Shown one piece after another: positions 46,173 to 56,419 of a stretch of DNA of 64,000 bases. Source of the stretch: Pasteurella oralis (GTDB lineage Bacteria; Pseudomonadota; Gammaproteobacteria; Enterobacterales; Pasteurellaceae); NCBI RefSeq assembly GCF_002850605.1, contig NZ_NXGB01000009.1, positions 1-64,000 of the forward strand. Reading direction: 5' to 3'. The translations under genes were made by a program, and so were the position numbers. The notes beneath the pieces were generated by a model, which saw nothing but the letters and a program-made list of their open reading frames with translations, was not told the origin of the DNA and did no database searches. Each line of letters opens with the position of its first letter. Position 1 is the stretch's first letter.

Positions 46173-48761
46173 ATGAAAAACTGGAAAAACACTTTTTTTA
46201 CTAAGTCTTACAGTGTACGCTTTCGTTTAATGCTCTTTTTGATCACAGCTATTTTTTTGATCGTTGTGATCAGTATGACTGCGATCATTGGCTTAAACAG
46301 CACCTATAATTCTTTATCTAACTTACGTGATCGTTCACTTACCCAAATGTTTTCCTCTATGACATTAGGTGTAAAAACAGCACAAATCTCCACTTATGCC
46401 AAGCGCCTTACCCAAACAACACGCGCCTTAGAGTATCAAGAGGAATCCAAAGCGTTGACTTTGCATGCACAACAGCTACAAACTCTGCTTGCTCAAGCAA
46501 AACAATCAACTTCAGAGCAGGATCAGCGTTTCGCCCACATCGTACATCACATTGATTTATTAAGTAAAAGCGTACAAGAATTATTACTGCAAACTCACAA
46601 ACGTCATGTACTGCATACCAATATCATTAGTGAATTAAATCAAGGTTTACTTTATATCCAGCATATCAAAAGATTAGAAAAACGGACCGCACTTACCAGT
46701 GAGTTATCGCCCAATTTTATGTTACAGCTGGCTCGCGTAGAAAAATTAATCGAAGATGCCACCAAAAGCAGTTTTTCCACCAGCGTCTTTCTCAGTATTC
46801 AATCTAACTTTTTGTTCTTTCCATCAGTCGAAGACTTCACAGATATCCATGTTGAATTTAACAAGCTCAAACAGCTTTTTCCAACCATGATTCAAAATGC
46901 GGAAACATTGGCACAAATTAATCTACGTATTCAATTTTTGACTTTCCAAATTGATGCGCTAGTACAACAAATTAATCAACAATACACTCAACTTGCTAAA
47001 GAAAAAGTAGACAGCGTTAATGTTGATTCTGAACAAATTCAACAACTCTTATCTACCTTCTCACTATCTATTTTACTGTTTTCTTTATTCACTATTTTAC
47101 TCATCATTATTCTTGGTCAATACATTTATTCCTTGATTGGTAAACGTCTTTATTCAATTACAGACGCGTTAAAACGCTTATCGCAAGGTGATAAAAATGT
47201 CACTGTACCACAGCAGCAAACTCAAGATGAAATTGGTGATTTAGCGCGTACTTTTGATATCTTTCATCAAAATGTAATTACGTTGGAACAAACAGATTCT
47301 TTGCTCAAAGAAAAAAGCGAATTATTAGAACAAACTTTTTTAGCTATGCGCGATGGTTTAGCCATTTTTGATAACCAACTTAATTTAGTTTCTTATAATG
47401 CCCAATTCAAAAGCCTGCTCCAAGATTGTTTCAATCAACATGAGCAACTGAGTATTCACTCACTCGTTGACTACTTCAACGCACAACAAGCGAAGGTGGT
47501 TGGTAGCGAGCAAGCTATTAATTTAGCGCTGTTGAAAAAAATTCGCCAAGCGCAAGATTTACTGGAAATTGAATACCAACAACAAATTTTGGAATGGCGT
47601 GTGAGTCCATTAAAAGATGGTTTAGTCACCTTTCTTATTGACCGTACTCAACGTAAAAAATTAGAAAATGAAATTGCACATAGCCAAAAAATGCGTGCTA
47701 TTGGTCACTTAACGGGCGGTATTGCTCATGACTTTAATAACTTTTTAGCAGTCATTATTGGCAACCTTGATTTAATCGATCCCGATACTCTAAACGAGCG
47801 CCAAGCTAAGCGTCTACAACGCGCCTTGAAAGCTGCCGAAAACAGCGCGACTCTCACGCAACGTTTATTAGCTTATGCCAGAAAACAACCGCTGCATCCA
47901 ACTACGTTAGATATCAATCAGCTTGTTCTGGAGTTTAATGATCTAATCAAACACACGATTCCACCAACAATTAAAGTGCGGTTAGATTTAGCCGAAAATT
48001 TACCACAAGTCTATATTGATAAAAATCAACTTGAAACCGCACTGGTCAATTTAATTGTCAATGCAAAAGATGCATTAAATAACGAAGGTAACATCATTAT
48101 TCGTACAACACAACTCAATGTACAACGCACACATCGCCAAGAACATATGGTGCAATTATCCATTATTGATGATGGTTGTGGCATGGATGAACAAACACAG
48201 AAACATGTCTTTGAACCTTTTTTTACCACTAAACAAAATGGACGTGGCAGTGGTTTGGGCTTATCTATGGTATATGGCTTTATTCGCCAATCAAAAGGCC
48301 GTGTGACGATTGACTCTCGCTTAAATAAAGGCACTACAATTCACTTACAATTGCCAATTATGAAACAGACTCAAACACAAACGCGAGTTACACAACAAGA
48401 CTGTGCAACTTGTGATATCCAATATCAGATTTTAGTGGTAGAAGATAAAGCCAGCTTACGCGAAACATTGGCAGAGCAACTGCATACCATGGGCTATCAA
48501 GTCATGTTGTGTGAATCTGGTGAACAAGCAATTGAATTACTCAGCCAAGGGCGAACCATTGACTATTTACTTTCTGATATTATGTTATCTGGCAAACTCA
48601 CTGGCACAGATGTAGCAAAATGGGTAGTCGCTCATTTACCGCAGGTCAAAATTCTCTTAATGACTGGGCATACTGAGCAATTAGAAAAAGCAGAACAATT
48701 CCCTGTTTTAGTTAAGCCTTTTAAACAAAGAGAATTACAACAAAAACTGACCGCACTTTAA
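46173..48761 (+). CDS. Hybrid sensor histidine kinase
   Basis: 862 aa. Order: membrane segment at about 19-43; a long helical periplasmic sensor (about 44-290); second membrane segment (about 293-318); HAMP (about 320-372); PAS-like region (about 385-495); HisKA with His519 in GGIAHDFNN; HATPase with NLIVNAKDAL, DDGCGMDEQ and GRGSGLGLS; and a receiver domain with phosphoacceptor Asp802 (LLSDIML). There is no Hpt domain. The ribosome site is poor, and a USS (46157-46165) occupies that position. No response regulator gene adjoins. The signal is unknown. Confidence 0.88.
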   Translation: MKNWKNTFFTKSYSVRFRLMLFLITAIFLIVVISMTAIIGLNSTYNSLSNLRDRSLTQMFSSMTLGVKTAQISTYAKRLTQTTRALEYQEESKALTLHAQQLQTLLAQAKQSTSEQDQRFAHIVHHIDLLSKSVQELLLQTHKRHVLHTNIISELNQGLLYIQHIKRLEKRTALTSELSPNFMLQLARVEKLIEDATKSSFSTSVFLSIQSNFLFFPSVEDFTDIHVEFNKLKQLFPTMIQNAETLAQINLRIQFLTFQIDALVQQINQQYTQLAKEKVDSVNVDSEQIQQLLSTFSLSILLFSLFTILLIIILGQYIYSLIGKRLYSITDALKRLSQGDKNVTVPQQQTQDEIGDLARTFDIFHQNVITLEQTDSLLKEKSELLEQTFLAMRDGLAIFDNQLNLVSYNAQFKSLLQDCFNQHEQLSIHSLVDYFNAQQAKVVGSEQAINLALLKKIRQAQDLLEIEYQQQILEWRVSPLKDGLVTFLIDRTQRKKLENEIAHSQKMRAIGHLTGGIAHDFNNFLAVIIGNLDLIDPDTLNERQAKRLQRALKAAENSATLTQRLLAYARKQPLHPTTLDINQLVLEFNDLIKHTIPPTIKVRLDLAENLPQVYIDKNQLETALVNLIVNAKDALNNEGNIIIRTTQLNVQRTHRQEHMVQLSIIDDGCGMDEQTQKHVFEPFFTTKQNGRGSGLGLSMVYGFIRQSKGRVTIDSRLNKGTTIHLQLPIMKQTQTQTRVTQQDCATCDIQYQILVVEDKASLRETLAEQLHTMGYQVMLCESGEQAIELLSQGRTIDYLLSDIMLSGKLTGTDVAKWVVAHLPQVKILLMTGHTEQLEKAEQFPVLVKPFKQRELQQKLTAL

Positions 48762-48767
48762 CGCCGA

Positions 48768-48803
48768 TAAAAAATCCACCTTAACAAGTGAAGGTGGATT
48801 TTT
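48768..48803. terminator. Bidirectional terminator between the kinase and speB
   Basis: AAAAATCCACCTT and AAGGTGGATTTTT pair around AACAAGTG. It serves convergent genes. Confidence 0.88.
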
Positions 48804-48820
48804 AGCACAGAAAGAATCCC

Positions 48821-49741
48821 TTAACCTTTTTTCCAACCCTGCATATACAACATTTCCAGTGCAATAGTCGCGCCAGCTAATGCCGTAATATCGGATTGAT
48901 CATAAGCAGGCGACACTTCCACTAAATCCATTCCTACAATATTGACGTCTTTTAATGCACGTAAAATTTTCAATGCGTTATCTGTACTTAACCCACCACA
49001 TACAGGTGTACCTGTGCCCGGTGCATAAGCAGGATCTAAACAATCAATGTCAAAGGTCAAATACACGGGCAACTCGCCAACTACTGCTTTAATTTTTGCG
49101 ACGATTTGCTCAACACTCTCCTCATTAACTTGCGGTGCGGAAAGCACAGTAAATGGCAAAGTGCGGTCAAATTCTGTACGAATTCCAATTTGTACAGAAT
49201 GAGCAGGATCAATTAAACCTTCTTTTGGCGCATGGTAGAACATCGTACCATGATCGTAATGACTGCCATTCTGGTAAGTATCTGTGTGTGCATCAAAGTG
49301 AATCATTGCTAACTGACCAAAATGCTTTGCATGTGCACGTAATAATGGCAAGGTAATAAAATGATCCCCACCTAAGGTTAAACAACGTTTACCTGCTTTG
49401 AGCAATGCAGTTGTATGTGCTTCTAATTCTTCGACAAAATTCTGGTTATCACCAAACGAATAAACTAAATCACCACAATCCACAATATTTAAGCGTTCAC
49501 GCACATCAAAATCCCAAGGAAAACGACAATGTTCCCAAGCGAGGTTAACTGAAGCACGGCGAATAGCTTCTGCACCAAAACGTGTTCCCGCACGACCAGA
49601 AACAGAAGCATCAAAAGGAACGCCAGTAATCACCCATTCTGCCTCTGTTTCTGTTGGATTAAAATTAACAGGCAAACGTAAAAAACCAAAGTTATTGGAA
49701 ACTAATGAAATATCTTCTTTATTGTGTAACGTATTGTACAT
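48821..49741 (-). CDS. speB: Agmatinase
   Basis: 306 aa ureohydrolase, the usual SpeB length. The binuclear Mn site is seen in [28 protein letters not shown] and [18 protein letters not shown]. It converts agmatine to putrescine and urea. It lies 67 bases after speA on the same strand, completing the arginine-to-putrescine route. A USS sits between the two genes at 49790. Confidence 0.94.
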   Translation of the reverse strand: MYNTLHNKEDISLVSNNFGFLRLPVNFNPTETEAEWVITGVPFDASVSGRAGTRFGAEAIRRASVNLAWEHCRFPWDFDVRERLNIVDCGDLVYSFGDNQNFVEELEAHTTALLKAGKRCLTLGGDHFITLPLLRAHAKHFGQLAMIHFDAHTDTYQNGSHYDHGTMFYHAPKEGLIDPAHSVQIGIRTEFDRTLPFTVLSAPQVNEESVEQIVAKIKAVVGELPVYLTFDIDCLDPAYAPGTGTPVCGGLSTDNALKILRALKDVNIVGMDLVEVSPAYDQSDITALAGATIALEMLYMQGWKKG

Positions 49742-49808
49742 AGTTGTTCCTATTAACTGACAAGCGCCATCAAAACTTGTAAAAAAGTGACCGCACTTTT
49801 GTCACCAA

Positions 49809-51743
49809 TTACTCTTCTTCTAAATAAGTATAACCATTCAAACCTGCCTCAAGTTCTTTTAAGAACTGAATCGCTTCTGAAGCAGGTAAATTGGAATGTT
49901 CAATTTGCTCACGATAACGAGCCAGTAGCTTCTTGGGATCAAGATACACATACTGCAACATATCTGCTACCGTATTACCTTCATCATAATCCACAATGTT
50001 GACCTGGTTATTTTCTTCAACTAAAACATCAATCGTACTCGTGTCACCAAACAAATTATGCATATTACCCAAAATTTCTTGATAAGCACCGACCATGAAG
50101 AAGCCAACAAGCGGTGGATTATCTTCCTCATAATGTGGCATTGGCATTGTCGTTGTAATACCATCACCATCAATATAATGGTCAATTGAACCATCTGAAT
50201 CACAAGTAATATCCAGCAATACTGCTCGACGGCTCACAGGCTGATTCAAATTTGAAATGGGGCATACGGGAAATAATTGATCAATGCCCCAAGCATCAGG
50301 TAATGATTGAAATAAAGAAAAATTGACATACAGTTTATCTGCGAAACGCTCTTGTAACTCATCAATAATTGTACGGTGTGAACGATGTTTTTCATTAAAT
50401 AATTGCCCTACTTCGTGACAAATATTTAAATATAGCTGTTCTGCCCAAGCGCGTTGCGCTAAATTCAATAAACCCACATTGTACTGATTATGTACATCAG
50501 ATAAATCAAATTGACTTTCATGAATCCAGCTACGTAATGAACGCTTTTCACGTGATGATTGAATATCTACCCAAGTTTCCCACATACTATGCAGTACACT
50601 TGGTGCTTCTTTTTCTGGTGCATTTAATGGTTCAGGCTTATAGCGCTCAATCCCAATGACATTAGAAACTAATACCGCATGATGTGCTGTCACACCACGA
50701 CCTGATTCGGTAATAATCGTTGGATGTGGTAAACCATGTTCACGACAAGCCTGACCAATTCCCCATACCACCGTATCCGCATATTCATTTAAACCATAAT
50801 TCACTGAGCAATCCGATTGTGTACGATTACCTTCATAATCCACACCCAAACCACCGCCGACATCAAAACATTGGATATTCACACCTAATTTATGTAATTC
50901 CACATAAAAACGTGCACTTTCACGGACACCTGTCGCTACATCACGAATATTGCCAAGTTGTGAACCCAAATGAAAATGTAAAAGTTGTAAGCAATCTAAA
51001 CAAGCATGCGCCTTTAACATTTCCACCAGCGTCAACATTTGTGATGCAGATAAGCCAAATTTTGATTTTTCACCGCCTGAAGATTGCCATTTGCCCGATC
51101 CTTGCGAAGCTAAACGGGCACGCACGCCTAAACGTGGTTTTACCTTTAACTTTGCAGCCTCTTCTAGCACTAATTGGATTTCAGATAACTTCTCAATCAC
51201 TAAATAGACTTTATGACCTAACTTCTCACCCATTAAAGCAAAACGAATATATTCACGGTCCTTATAACCATTACATACAATCACAGTTTGTGTTATTCCT
51301 GCATGCGCTAATACTGCCATCAATTCTGCTTTAGAGCCTGCCTCTAGACCTAATGGCTGTGCTGAGTTAATTAGTGACTCAACAACACGGCGATGTTGAT
51401 TTACTTTAATAGGATAAACAAGAAAATAATTACCTTCATAACCAAAATCTTCACGTGCACGTTTAAATGCCTGATTAATCGAACGTAAGCGATGTTGGAT
51501 AATTTGTGGGAAACAAAATAGAGTAGGTAAATGTGCGCCTTGTTCCCGTTGAGCTTTCTTGGCTAGCGCGGCTAAAGAAATACGATTTTGTGGTTTATCT
51601 GGATCTGGGCAAACAAAAATATCACCATTTTCATCCACGTTATAATAACGCATACCCCAATAATTGATATTACACACTTCACGCACAGTATTTTCAGCGA
51701 ATGTTAACGAAGTGGTATCAGACTTTAAAATGACTTGTTCCAA
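49809..51743 (-). CDS. speA: Biosynthetic arginine decarboxylase
   Basis: 644 aa, full length for SpeA. It is a fold-type III PLP decarboxylase with PLP-lysine 113 in [21 protein letters not shown] and [13 protein letters not shown] bind the cofactor phosphate, and ITESGRG follows. The C-terminal part includes [14 protein letters not shown]. It makes agmatine from arginine for SpeB. A long plus-strand open frame opposite it (50720-51334) is a shadow. Confidence 0.95.
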   Translation of the reverse strand: MEQVILKSDTTSLTFAENTVREVCNINYWGMRYYNVDENGDIFVCPDPDKPQNRISLAALAKKAQREQGAHLPTLFCFPQIIQHRLRSINQAFKRAREDFGYEGNYFLVYPIKVNQHRRVVESLINSAQPLGLEAGSKAELMAVLAHAGITQTVIVCNGYKDREYIRFALMGEKLGHKVYLVIEKLSEIQLVLEEAAKLKVKPRLGVRARLASQGSGKWQSSGGEKSKFGLSASQMLTLVEMLKAHACLDCLQLLHFHLGSQLGNIRDVATGVRESARFYVELHKLGVNIQCFDVGGGLGVDYEGNRTQSDCSVNYGLNEYADTVVWGIGQACREHGLPHPTIITESGRGVTAHHAVLVSNVIGIERYKPEPLNAPEKEAPSVLHSMWETWVDIQSSREKRSLRSWIHESQFDLSDVHNQYNVGLLNLAQRAWAEQLYLNICHEVGQLFNEKHRSHRTIIDELQERFADKLYVNFSLFQSLPDAWGIDQLFPVCPISNLNQPVSRRAVLLDITCDSDGSIDHYIDGDGITTTMPMPHYEEDNPPLVGFFMVGAYQEILGNMHNLFGDTSTIDVLVEENNQVNIVDYDEGNTVADMLQYVYLDPKKLLARYREQIEHSNLPASEAIQFLKELEAGLNGYTYLEEE

Positions 51744-51885
51744 TGTCTTAGTTTACCTCTTAATAAGTGTTACAAAATAATTGCAAAATCAGACCGCACT
51801 TTGCTTGTTGTTATTGTTTATTACCTAAGCAAAAAACAGTGCTAGCATAAAACAAAACACACAAAAGCAATAGCCCTCTGCTATA

Positions 51886-51920
51886 AAAAATGGCGAATAT
51901 ATTGTTATTCGCCATTTCTT
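51886..51920 (-). terminator. Terminator after the PuuB-like gene
   Basis: On the minus strand AAATGGCGAATA and TATTCGCCATTT pair around a short loop, followed by a T-run. It lies 14 bases beyond the stop at 51934, so speA has its own promoter between here and 51744. A USS is at 51793. Confidence 0.85.
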
Positions 51921-51933
51921 CTTATGTATTTCA

Positions 51934-53229
51934 CTAACGATATTTATCGAGAAAACGATAGTAATTCGTACCAATAAATAATGCAGCTTGCTTAATGAAT
52001 TTCCCACCATGTACTGTCGGGACTTTTAATTTCTCAAAAACACGTAAACGTTCATCATTACCTAAAATTGCCTCAGCAACAATACGCCCAGCTAACCCCG
52101 TTAAAGCAACACCATGCCCTGAATAGCCTTGCGCAAAATAAATATTCGGTGCAATACGTCCAAAATGAGGGTTGGAATTTAACGTCATATCAATCGGACC
52201 GCCCCAACCATAGTCTATTTTGACATCTTCTAATTGGGGAAAAACATGTAACATATTACAACGCATGACTGTTGTCATATCTAATCCCGGACTCGAATCA
52301 CTCCCAAACAACAAACGATTATCTGCACTCAAACGATAATAATCCAAAAAATAGTTATTATCACACACAGACATACGATTACGAATCAAACTGTCTGCCA
52401 TTGCATCAGTTAATGGCTCAGTGGCAATAATGAAACTTTCAACAGGTAAAATTTTACTAGCAATGCCACGGTGCATTGTTTTAGGTAGCACACTAATATA
52501 AGCATTCGTTGCCAACACAACATCTTTTGCAATAACTGAACTTTGATCCGTACTGACTTTGACTTTAGATTTACCTACCCGTAAATCCATGGCTGGCGAA
52601 TGCTCATAAATTTCAACCCCTAAATCTAAACAGGCTTGCGCGAGTCCTAAACAATAATTCAGTGGATGTAAATGCCCTGAATTTGGATCAAACAATGCCC
52701 CTGTATAAATGTCACTGCCTAAATTCTGTGCTAACTTCGCCTTGTCCCATAACGTCATTGATTGATAATTAAAATATTCACGACAAGCTTGCTCAATCGC
52801 GACCAGATCCTCCATACGGCGCTGATTAAGTGCCAACGTAGCATAACCACGCTGCCAATCACATTGAATAGCATACTTAGTGATACGTTCATCAATAATA
52901 TCTAATGCTTCAAGTGACATTTGCCAGAGTTGATTTGCCGTATCAAAGCCAACTGCATCAATATAAGCACTGATATCTTCTTCAAAACCATTAATCGCTT
53001 GCCCGCCATTTCGCCCCGAAGCACCAAATCCTACACGCGCACCCTCTAACACAATCACTTTTTTGCCCTGTTCTGCTAACTCAAGGGCGGCAGATAAACC
53101 AAAAAACCCCGCCCCAATCACACAAACATCTGCTGATTTACGTTGTGTCAATGTAGGTAAAGTGAAATGAAAATGACGAGTAGCAGCATAATAAGATTGG
53201 ATATGCTCTTGATGAGAAAATTTCAACAT
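51934..53229 (-). CDS. FAD-dependent amine oxidase, PuuB-like
   Basis: 431 aa DAO-family flavoprotein. The Rossmann motif VCVIGAGFFGLSAALELAEQGKKVIVLE and VGFGASGRNGGQAINGF are typical of gamma-glutamylputrescine oxidase (PuuB) and related enzymes. WGGPIDMTLNSNPHFGR and FAQGYSGHGVALTG close the fold. The polyamine neighbours support a polyamine-derived substrate, but no PuuA ligase, PuuC or PuuD is seen here, so a complete Puu pathway is not evident. Other amine oxidases of the family remain possible. Confidence 0.75.
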   Translation of the reverse strand: MLKFSHQEHIQSYYAATRHFHFTLPTLTQRKSADVCVIGAGFFGLSAALELAEQGKKVIVLEGARVGFGASGRNGGQAINGFEEDISAYIDAVGFDTANQLWQMSLEALDIIDERITKYAIQCDWQRGYATLALNQRRMEDLVAIEQACREYFNYQSMTLWDKAKLAQNLGSDIYTGALFDPNSGHLHPLNYCLGLAQACLDLGVEIYEHSPAMDLRVGKSKVKVSTDQSSVIAKDVVLATNAYISVLPKTMHRGIASKILPVESFIIATEPLTDAMADSLIRNRMSVCDNNYFLDYYRLSADNRLLFGSDSSPGLDMTTVMRCNMLHVFPQLEDVKIDYGWGGPIDMTLNSNPHFGRIAPNIYFAQGYSGHGVALTGLAGRIVAEAILGNDERLRVFEKLKVPTVHGGKFIKQAALFIGTNYYRFLDKYR

Positions 53230-53291
53230 AAAATGACTTGGTAATGAAAATTGCCGGCAGTTTACTCTTACTTAACAAGATGTCAATTTAA

Positions 53292-53320
53292 TTCAATCAG
53301 GTTATAAAATTTGCTATACT
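53292..53320 (+). promoter_or_regulatory. potD: Predicted sigma-70 promoter of potD
   Basis: TTCAAT (-35) and TATACT (-10) are 17 bases apart, with TGC before the -10 (extended -10). It lies about 100 bases upstream of the potD start, in the divergent region. Confidence 0.5.
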
Positions 53321-53422
53321 CGGCGCCAAGTTTTTAAACTTAGTATTCATGCGGATCGACATACTAAAATCCGTTCATTTTTAACCGCACTTTATTGTCT
53401 TTGGACTTTGAGGGACTAAAAA

Positions 53423-54472
53423 TTGAAAAGACTTTTTACCAATGTGATCAAATCACTTGCGTTAACCTCTCTCTTATTCTTCACCCATTCTGCTCTTGCT
53501 GCCAAAAAACTCTATGTTTACAACTGGACTGACTATATTCCTTCCAGTCTAATTGCAAGCTTTACTAAAGAAACTGGTATCGAAGTCATTTACTCGACTT
53601 TTGAAAGTAATGAAGAAATGTATGCTAAGTTAAAATTGCTGTCTAAAAACAACAGCTATGATTTAGTTTTTCCATCAAGTTATTACATTAATAAAATGGT
53701 AAAAGATGGCATGCTACAAAAGCTCGAACACACTAAATTAAGCAATTTTCATCACATTCCATCCCATTTATTAAACAAAGAATTTGATCCAAATAACCAA
53801 TATTCGCTCCCTTATATTTATGGCCTAACGGGTATTGGCATTAACGCTGAAGAAATCGATCCACAAAAAATTACTAGTTGGGCAGATTTATGGAAAGCAG
53901 AATATAAAGGAAAAGTGCTGTTAACCGGTGATTCACGTGAAGTCTTTCATATTGCTTTATTATTAAATGGTAAATCGCCAAATACGACTAAAGAAAGTGA
54001 AATCAAAGCAGCTTATGAACGCTTAGTAAAACTGATGCCAAATGTCCTTGTCTTTAACTCTGATTCGCCTGAAGTCCCTTATGTGCAAGGTGAAGTTGCT
54101 TTAGGTATGATTTGGAATGGTTCAGCGTATTTAGGCAATAAAGAAAATCCAAATATTCAATTCATTTATCCCAAAGAGGGCGCAATTTTCTGGATGGATA
54201 ACTACGCTATTCCTAAAACAGCACAAAATGTCGAGGGTGCCTATCAATTTATTGATTTCCTCTTACGTCCAGAAAACGCTAAAATCGTAATTGAACGCAT
54301 GGGTTTTTCAATGCCAAATGAAGGTGTAAAAGCATTACTATCACCTGAAATGGTAAATAATCCAGTATTATTCCCACCAGCTGAAGAAGTACAAAAAGGA
54401 ATTATGCAAGCTGATGTAGGTAAAGCTGTTGATCTCTATGAAAAATATTGGAATAGACTAAAAACAAATTAA
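53423..54472 (+). CDS. potD: Spermidine/putrescine-binding periplasmic protein
   Basis: 349 aa starting with TTG at 53423 (GAGGGA eight bases upstream); no in-frame ATG is nearby. A signal peptide (about residues 1-26, ending SALAA) precedes [20 protein letters not shown], the hallmark of PotD/PotF. Polyamine-contact residues include WTDY and MIWNGSAY. No potABC genes are here, so it must use a transporter encoded elsewhere, as with the extra potD copies known in Pasteurellaceae. The TTG start may keep expression low. Confidence 0.9.
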   Translation: MKRLFTNVIKSLALTSLLFFTHSALAAKKLYVYNWTDYIPSSLIASFTKETGIEVIYSTFESNEEMYAKLKLLSKNNSYDLVFPSSYYINKMVKDGMLQKLEHTKLSNFHHIPSHLLNKEFDPNNQYSLPYIYGLTGIGINAEEIDPQKITSWADLWKAEYKGKVLLTGDSREVFHIALLLNGKSPNTTKESEIKAAYERLVKLMPNVLVFNSDSPEVPYVQGEVALGMIWNGSAYLGNKENPNIQFIYPKEGAIFWMDNYAIPKTAQNVEGAYQFIDFLLRPENAKIVIERMGFSMPNEGVKALLSPEMVNNPVLFPPAEEVQKGIMQADVGKAVDLYEKYWNRLKTN

Positions 54473-54485
54473 TAATGACAAAATT

Positions 54486-54524
54486 AAAGTGCGGTCAATA
54501 TATTGAATATTTCGACTGCACTTT
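54486..54524. terminator. USS-based hairpin between potD and the LysR gene
   Basis: AAAGTGCGGTC pairs with GACTGCACTTT with one mismatch. The left arm is an intact uptake signal and the right arm a one-base variant. It lies between convergent genes. Confidence 0.6.
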
Positions 54525-54542
54525 GATTAAAAAATATTTCAA

Positions 54543-55436
54543 TTAACTAAACCCCTTTAATAAAGAATCAAAAATATAACTTTCCACCCGACTATAATTA
54601 TTTTTCTTTAATCGGCATAAAGTGACAATCCAAGGAATAGGATCTTTAATTCGACGACAGACAAAATCATGAGAAGGATATTGTTCTACAATAGGCAAAG
54701 GCAAAATTGTTAATAAATCTTTATTAATTTTTGCTGAATTTAGCAAAAAATCCCAAGAACTAGATTCTAATATAATATTGGGATACACATTGTGTAATTC
54801 AAATGCCGAAATAAGTTGATGATAAATAAAAAAGGTTTTATCAAATATCGCTAGTTTTTCATTATGTAAATCTTGCCAAGTTAATATATTTTTCTGAGTA
54901 AGATGATGCTCTGGTGATAAGAAAACGGCTAATTCAGAATGAATTAACTCAAAAGAATCAATAATATTTTTTGAAATATGCTCTGGGTATAATAATGCAG
55001 CCAAATCAATATTACCTAATAACAATTCATTTCTTAATACATAAGCTCCTTGTTCCTTAATCGTAAAATTAATATCTGGATTATTTAAAATTAATTTAGG
55101 CATTATTTTAGAGAAGACAACAGATAGGACTAATGGTGGAATTCCAATGGTAATATTACCCGTGATTTGTTTTGCTGTTTTATGAAGATTTCTATTCATT
55201 TCATTATATTTATTAATGATCTCCTTTGCATCATTATAATAATTTTCACCAGCATAAGTTAAACCAACAATTTTTCCTTTAGCACGCTTAAATAATTGCA
55301 CTGACTCTCTTTGTTCAAATTCATTGATCATCATGCTTAAAGCCGGTTGTGAAATATATAAGGTTTGTGAGGTGCGGCTTAAATTAAAATCATTATCTAC
55401 AATAGAGATAAAGTAACGTAGATGTCTAATATCCAT
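54543..55436 (-). CDS. LysR-family regulator, divergent from the ato operon
   Basis: 297 aa from the ATG at 55436 (AGGGGA seven bases upstream), giving the standard [14 protein letters not shown] opening; the longer in-frame extension is rejected. The N-terminal helix-turn-helix ([23 protein letters not shown]) and the C-terminal effector domain starting [10 protein letters not shown] are complete. By location it should control atoDAEB and the hydroxybutyrate genes. This differs from the two-component AtoSC control of E. coli. Confidence 0.85.
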   Translation of the reverse strand: MDIRHLRYFISIVDNDFNLSRTSQTLYISQPALSMMINEFEQRESVQLFKRAKGKIVGLTYAGENYYNDAKEIINKYNEMNRNLHKTAKQITGNITIGIPPLVLSVVFSKIMPKLILNNPDINFTIKEQGAYVLRNELLLGNIDLAALLYPEHISKNIIDSFELIHSELAVFLSPEHHLTQKNILTWQDLHNEKLAIFDKTFFIYHQLISAFELHNVYPNIILESSSWDFLLNSAKINKDLLTILPLPIVEQYPSHDFVCRRIKDPIPWIVTLCRLKKNNYSRVESYIFDSLLKGFS

Positions 55437-55761
55437 AAACATTCCCCTTCTGATTCCATTAGGTGAAATTAAGCTTAAAAGCATCCATCTCAATAGTCAA
55501 CTAAAACTATAAAATAAATTTATATAAGACTAAAAAAACAATATTTTCTACGTAGAATATTTCTTGCTATCTTTTTGAATAAATAAACTACATCAGTTTA
55601 CATAATTTTAACATTTTCAATAAAACAACCGTAATTAATAAGAGGTTATAAGCTAAAACTTTAATATTCACTAAAGTAATTAAACATATTTAGATGCATG
55701 TTTAATCAGAGTTTCTTTGTTTGATATAAATTTATTTTATTAAAATATATGGAGAACTACT
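55437..55761. promoter_or_regulatory. 325-base divergent control region of the ato operon
   Basis: Very AT-rich and without a gene. Two inverted repeats stand out. TTCTACGTAGAA is a perfect 12-bp palindrome at 55546-55557. ATTAAACAT (55679-55687) pairs with ATGTTTAAT (55698-55706) across 10 bases, a 9-bp perfect repeat 56 bases before atoD. Both are candidate LysR operators; LysR sites often have interrupted dyads of this size. Confidence 0.5.
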
Positions 55762-56418
55762 ATGTCTAAAGTAATACCTATTACTGATGTACAAAGTCAT
55801 TTATCTGATGGAATGACGATTTTATTTGGGGGGTTTATGGGAGTCGGTACCCCAACTCGCTTAGTCCAAGCTATTTTGGACTCTGGGGTAAAAGACTTAA
55901 CTATTATTGGAAATGATACCGCTTTCGTTGACACTGGCGTAGGTCCATTAATTGCCAACAAACGCGTTAAAAAAGTCGTTGCATCTCATATTGGGACTAA
56001 TACAGAAACGGGGCGACAAATGATTTCTGGAGAGCTTGAAGTTGAACTCGTACCACAAGGCACTCTGATTGAACGAATTCGAGCAGGAGGCGCAGGTTTA
56101 GGCGGTGTATTAACACCAACAGGTGTAGGAACCGTCGTTGAAGAAGGTAAACAAACGATTGAATTGGATGGCAAAAAATATCTTCTCGAAAAACCAATCA
56201 AAGCGGATATTGCGATTATCGGCGCACATATATCAGATAAAAAAGGCAATTTAACTTACCAATTAACCACTCGTAATTTTAATCCTATCATTGCATTCTC
56301 AGCAGAAAAAACATTCGTTGAACCAACACAAATTGTCGAAGTAGGTCAAATTCAGCCAGACCATGTTATCACCCCTGCTGCACTTATTGATTACATTATT
56401 CTTCCAGAGGAACACTAA
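55762..56418 (+). CDS. atoD: Acetate/acetoacetate CoA-transferase, alpha subunit
   Basis: 218 aa, standard for the SCOT A-type subunit. [20 protein letters not shown] with its glycine-rich loop and [17 protein letters not shown] are typical. It forms a complex with AtoA to transfer CoA from acetyl-CoA to acetoacetate or short-chain fatty acids. GGAG precedes the ATG, and atoA begins two bases after its stop. Confidence 0.94.
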   Translation: MSKVIPITDVQSHLSDGMTILFGGFMGVGTPTRLVQAILDSGVKDLTIIGNDTAFVDTGVGPLIANKRVKKVVASHIGTNTETGRQMISGELEVELVPQGTLIERIRAGGAGLGGVLTPTGVGTVVEEGKQTIELDGKKYLLEKPIKADIAIIGAHISDKKGNLTYQLTTRNFNPIIAFSAEKTFVEPTQIVEVGQIQPDHVITPAALIDYIILPEEH

Positions 56419-56419
56419 G

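Noticed and set aside
50720-51334. 204-aa plus-strand open frame
   Set aside because: It lies wholly opposite speA, is rich in His, Asn and Pro as expected from an antisense frame, and has no ribosome site or known domain.
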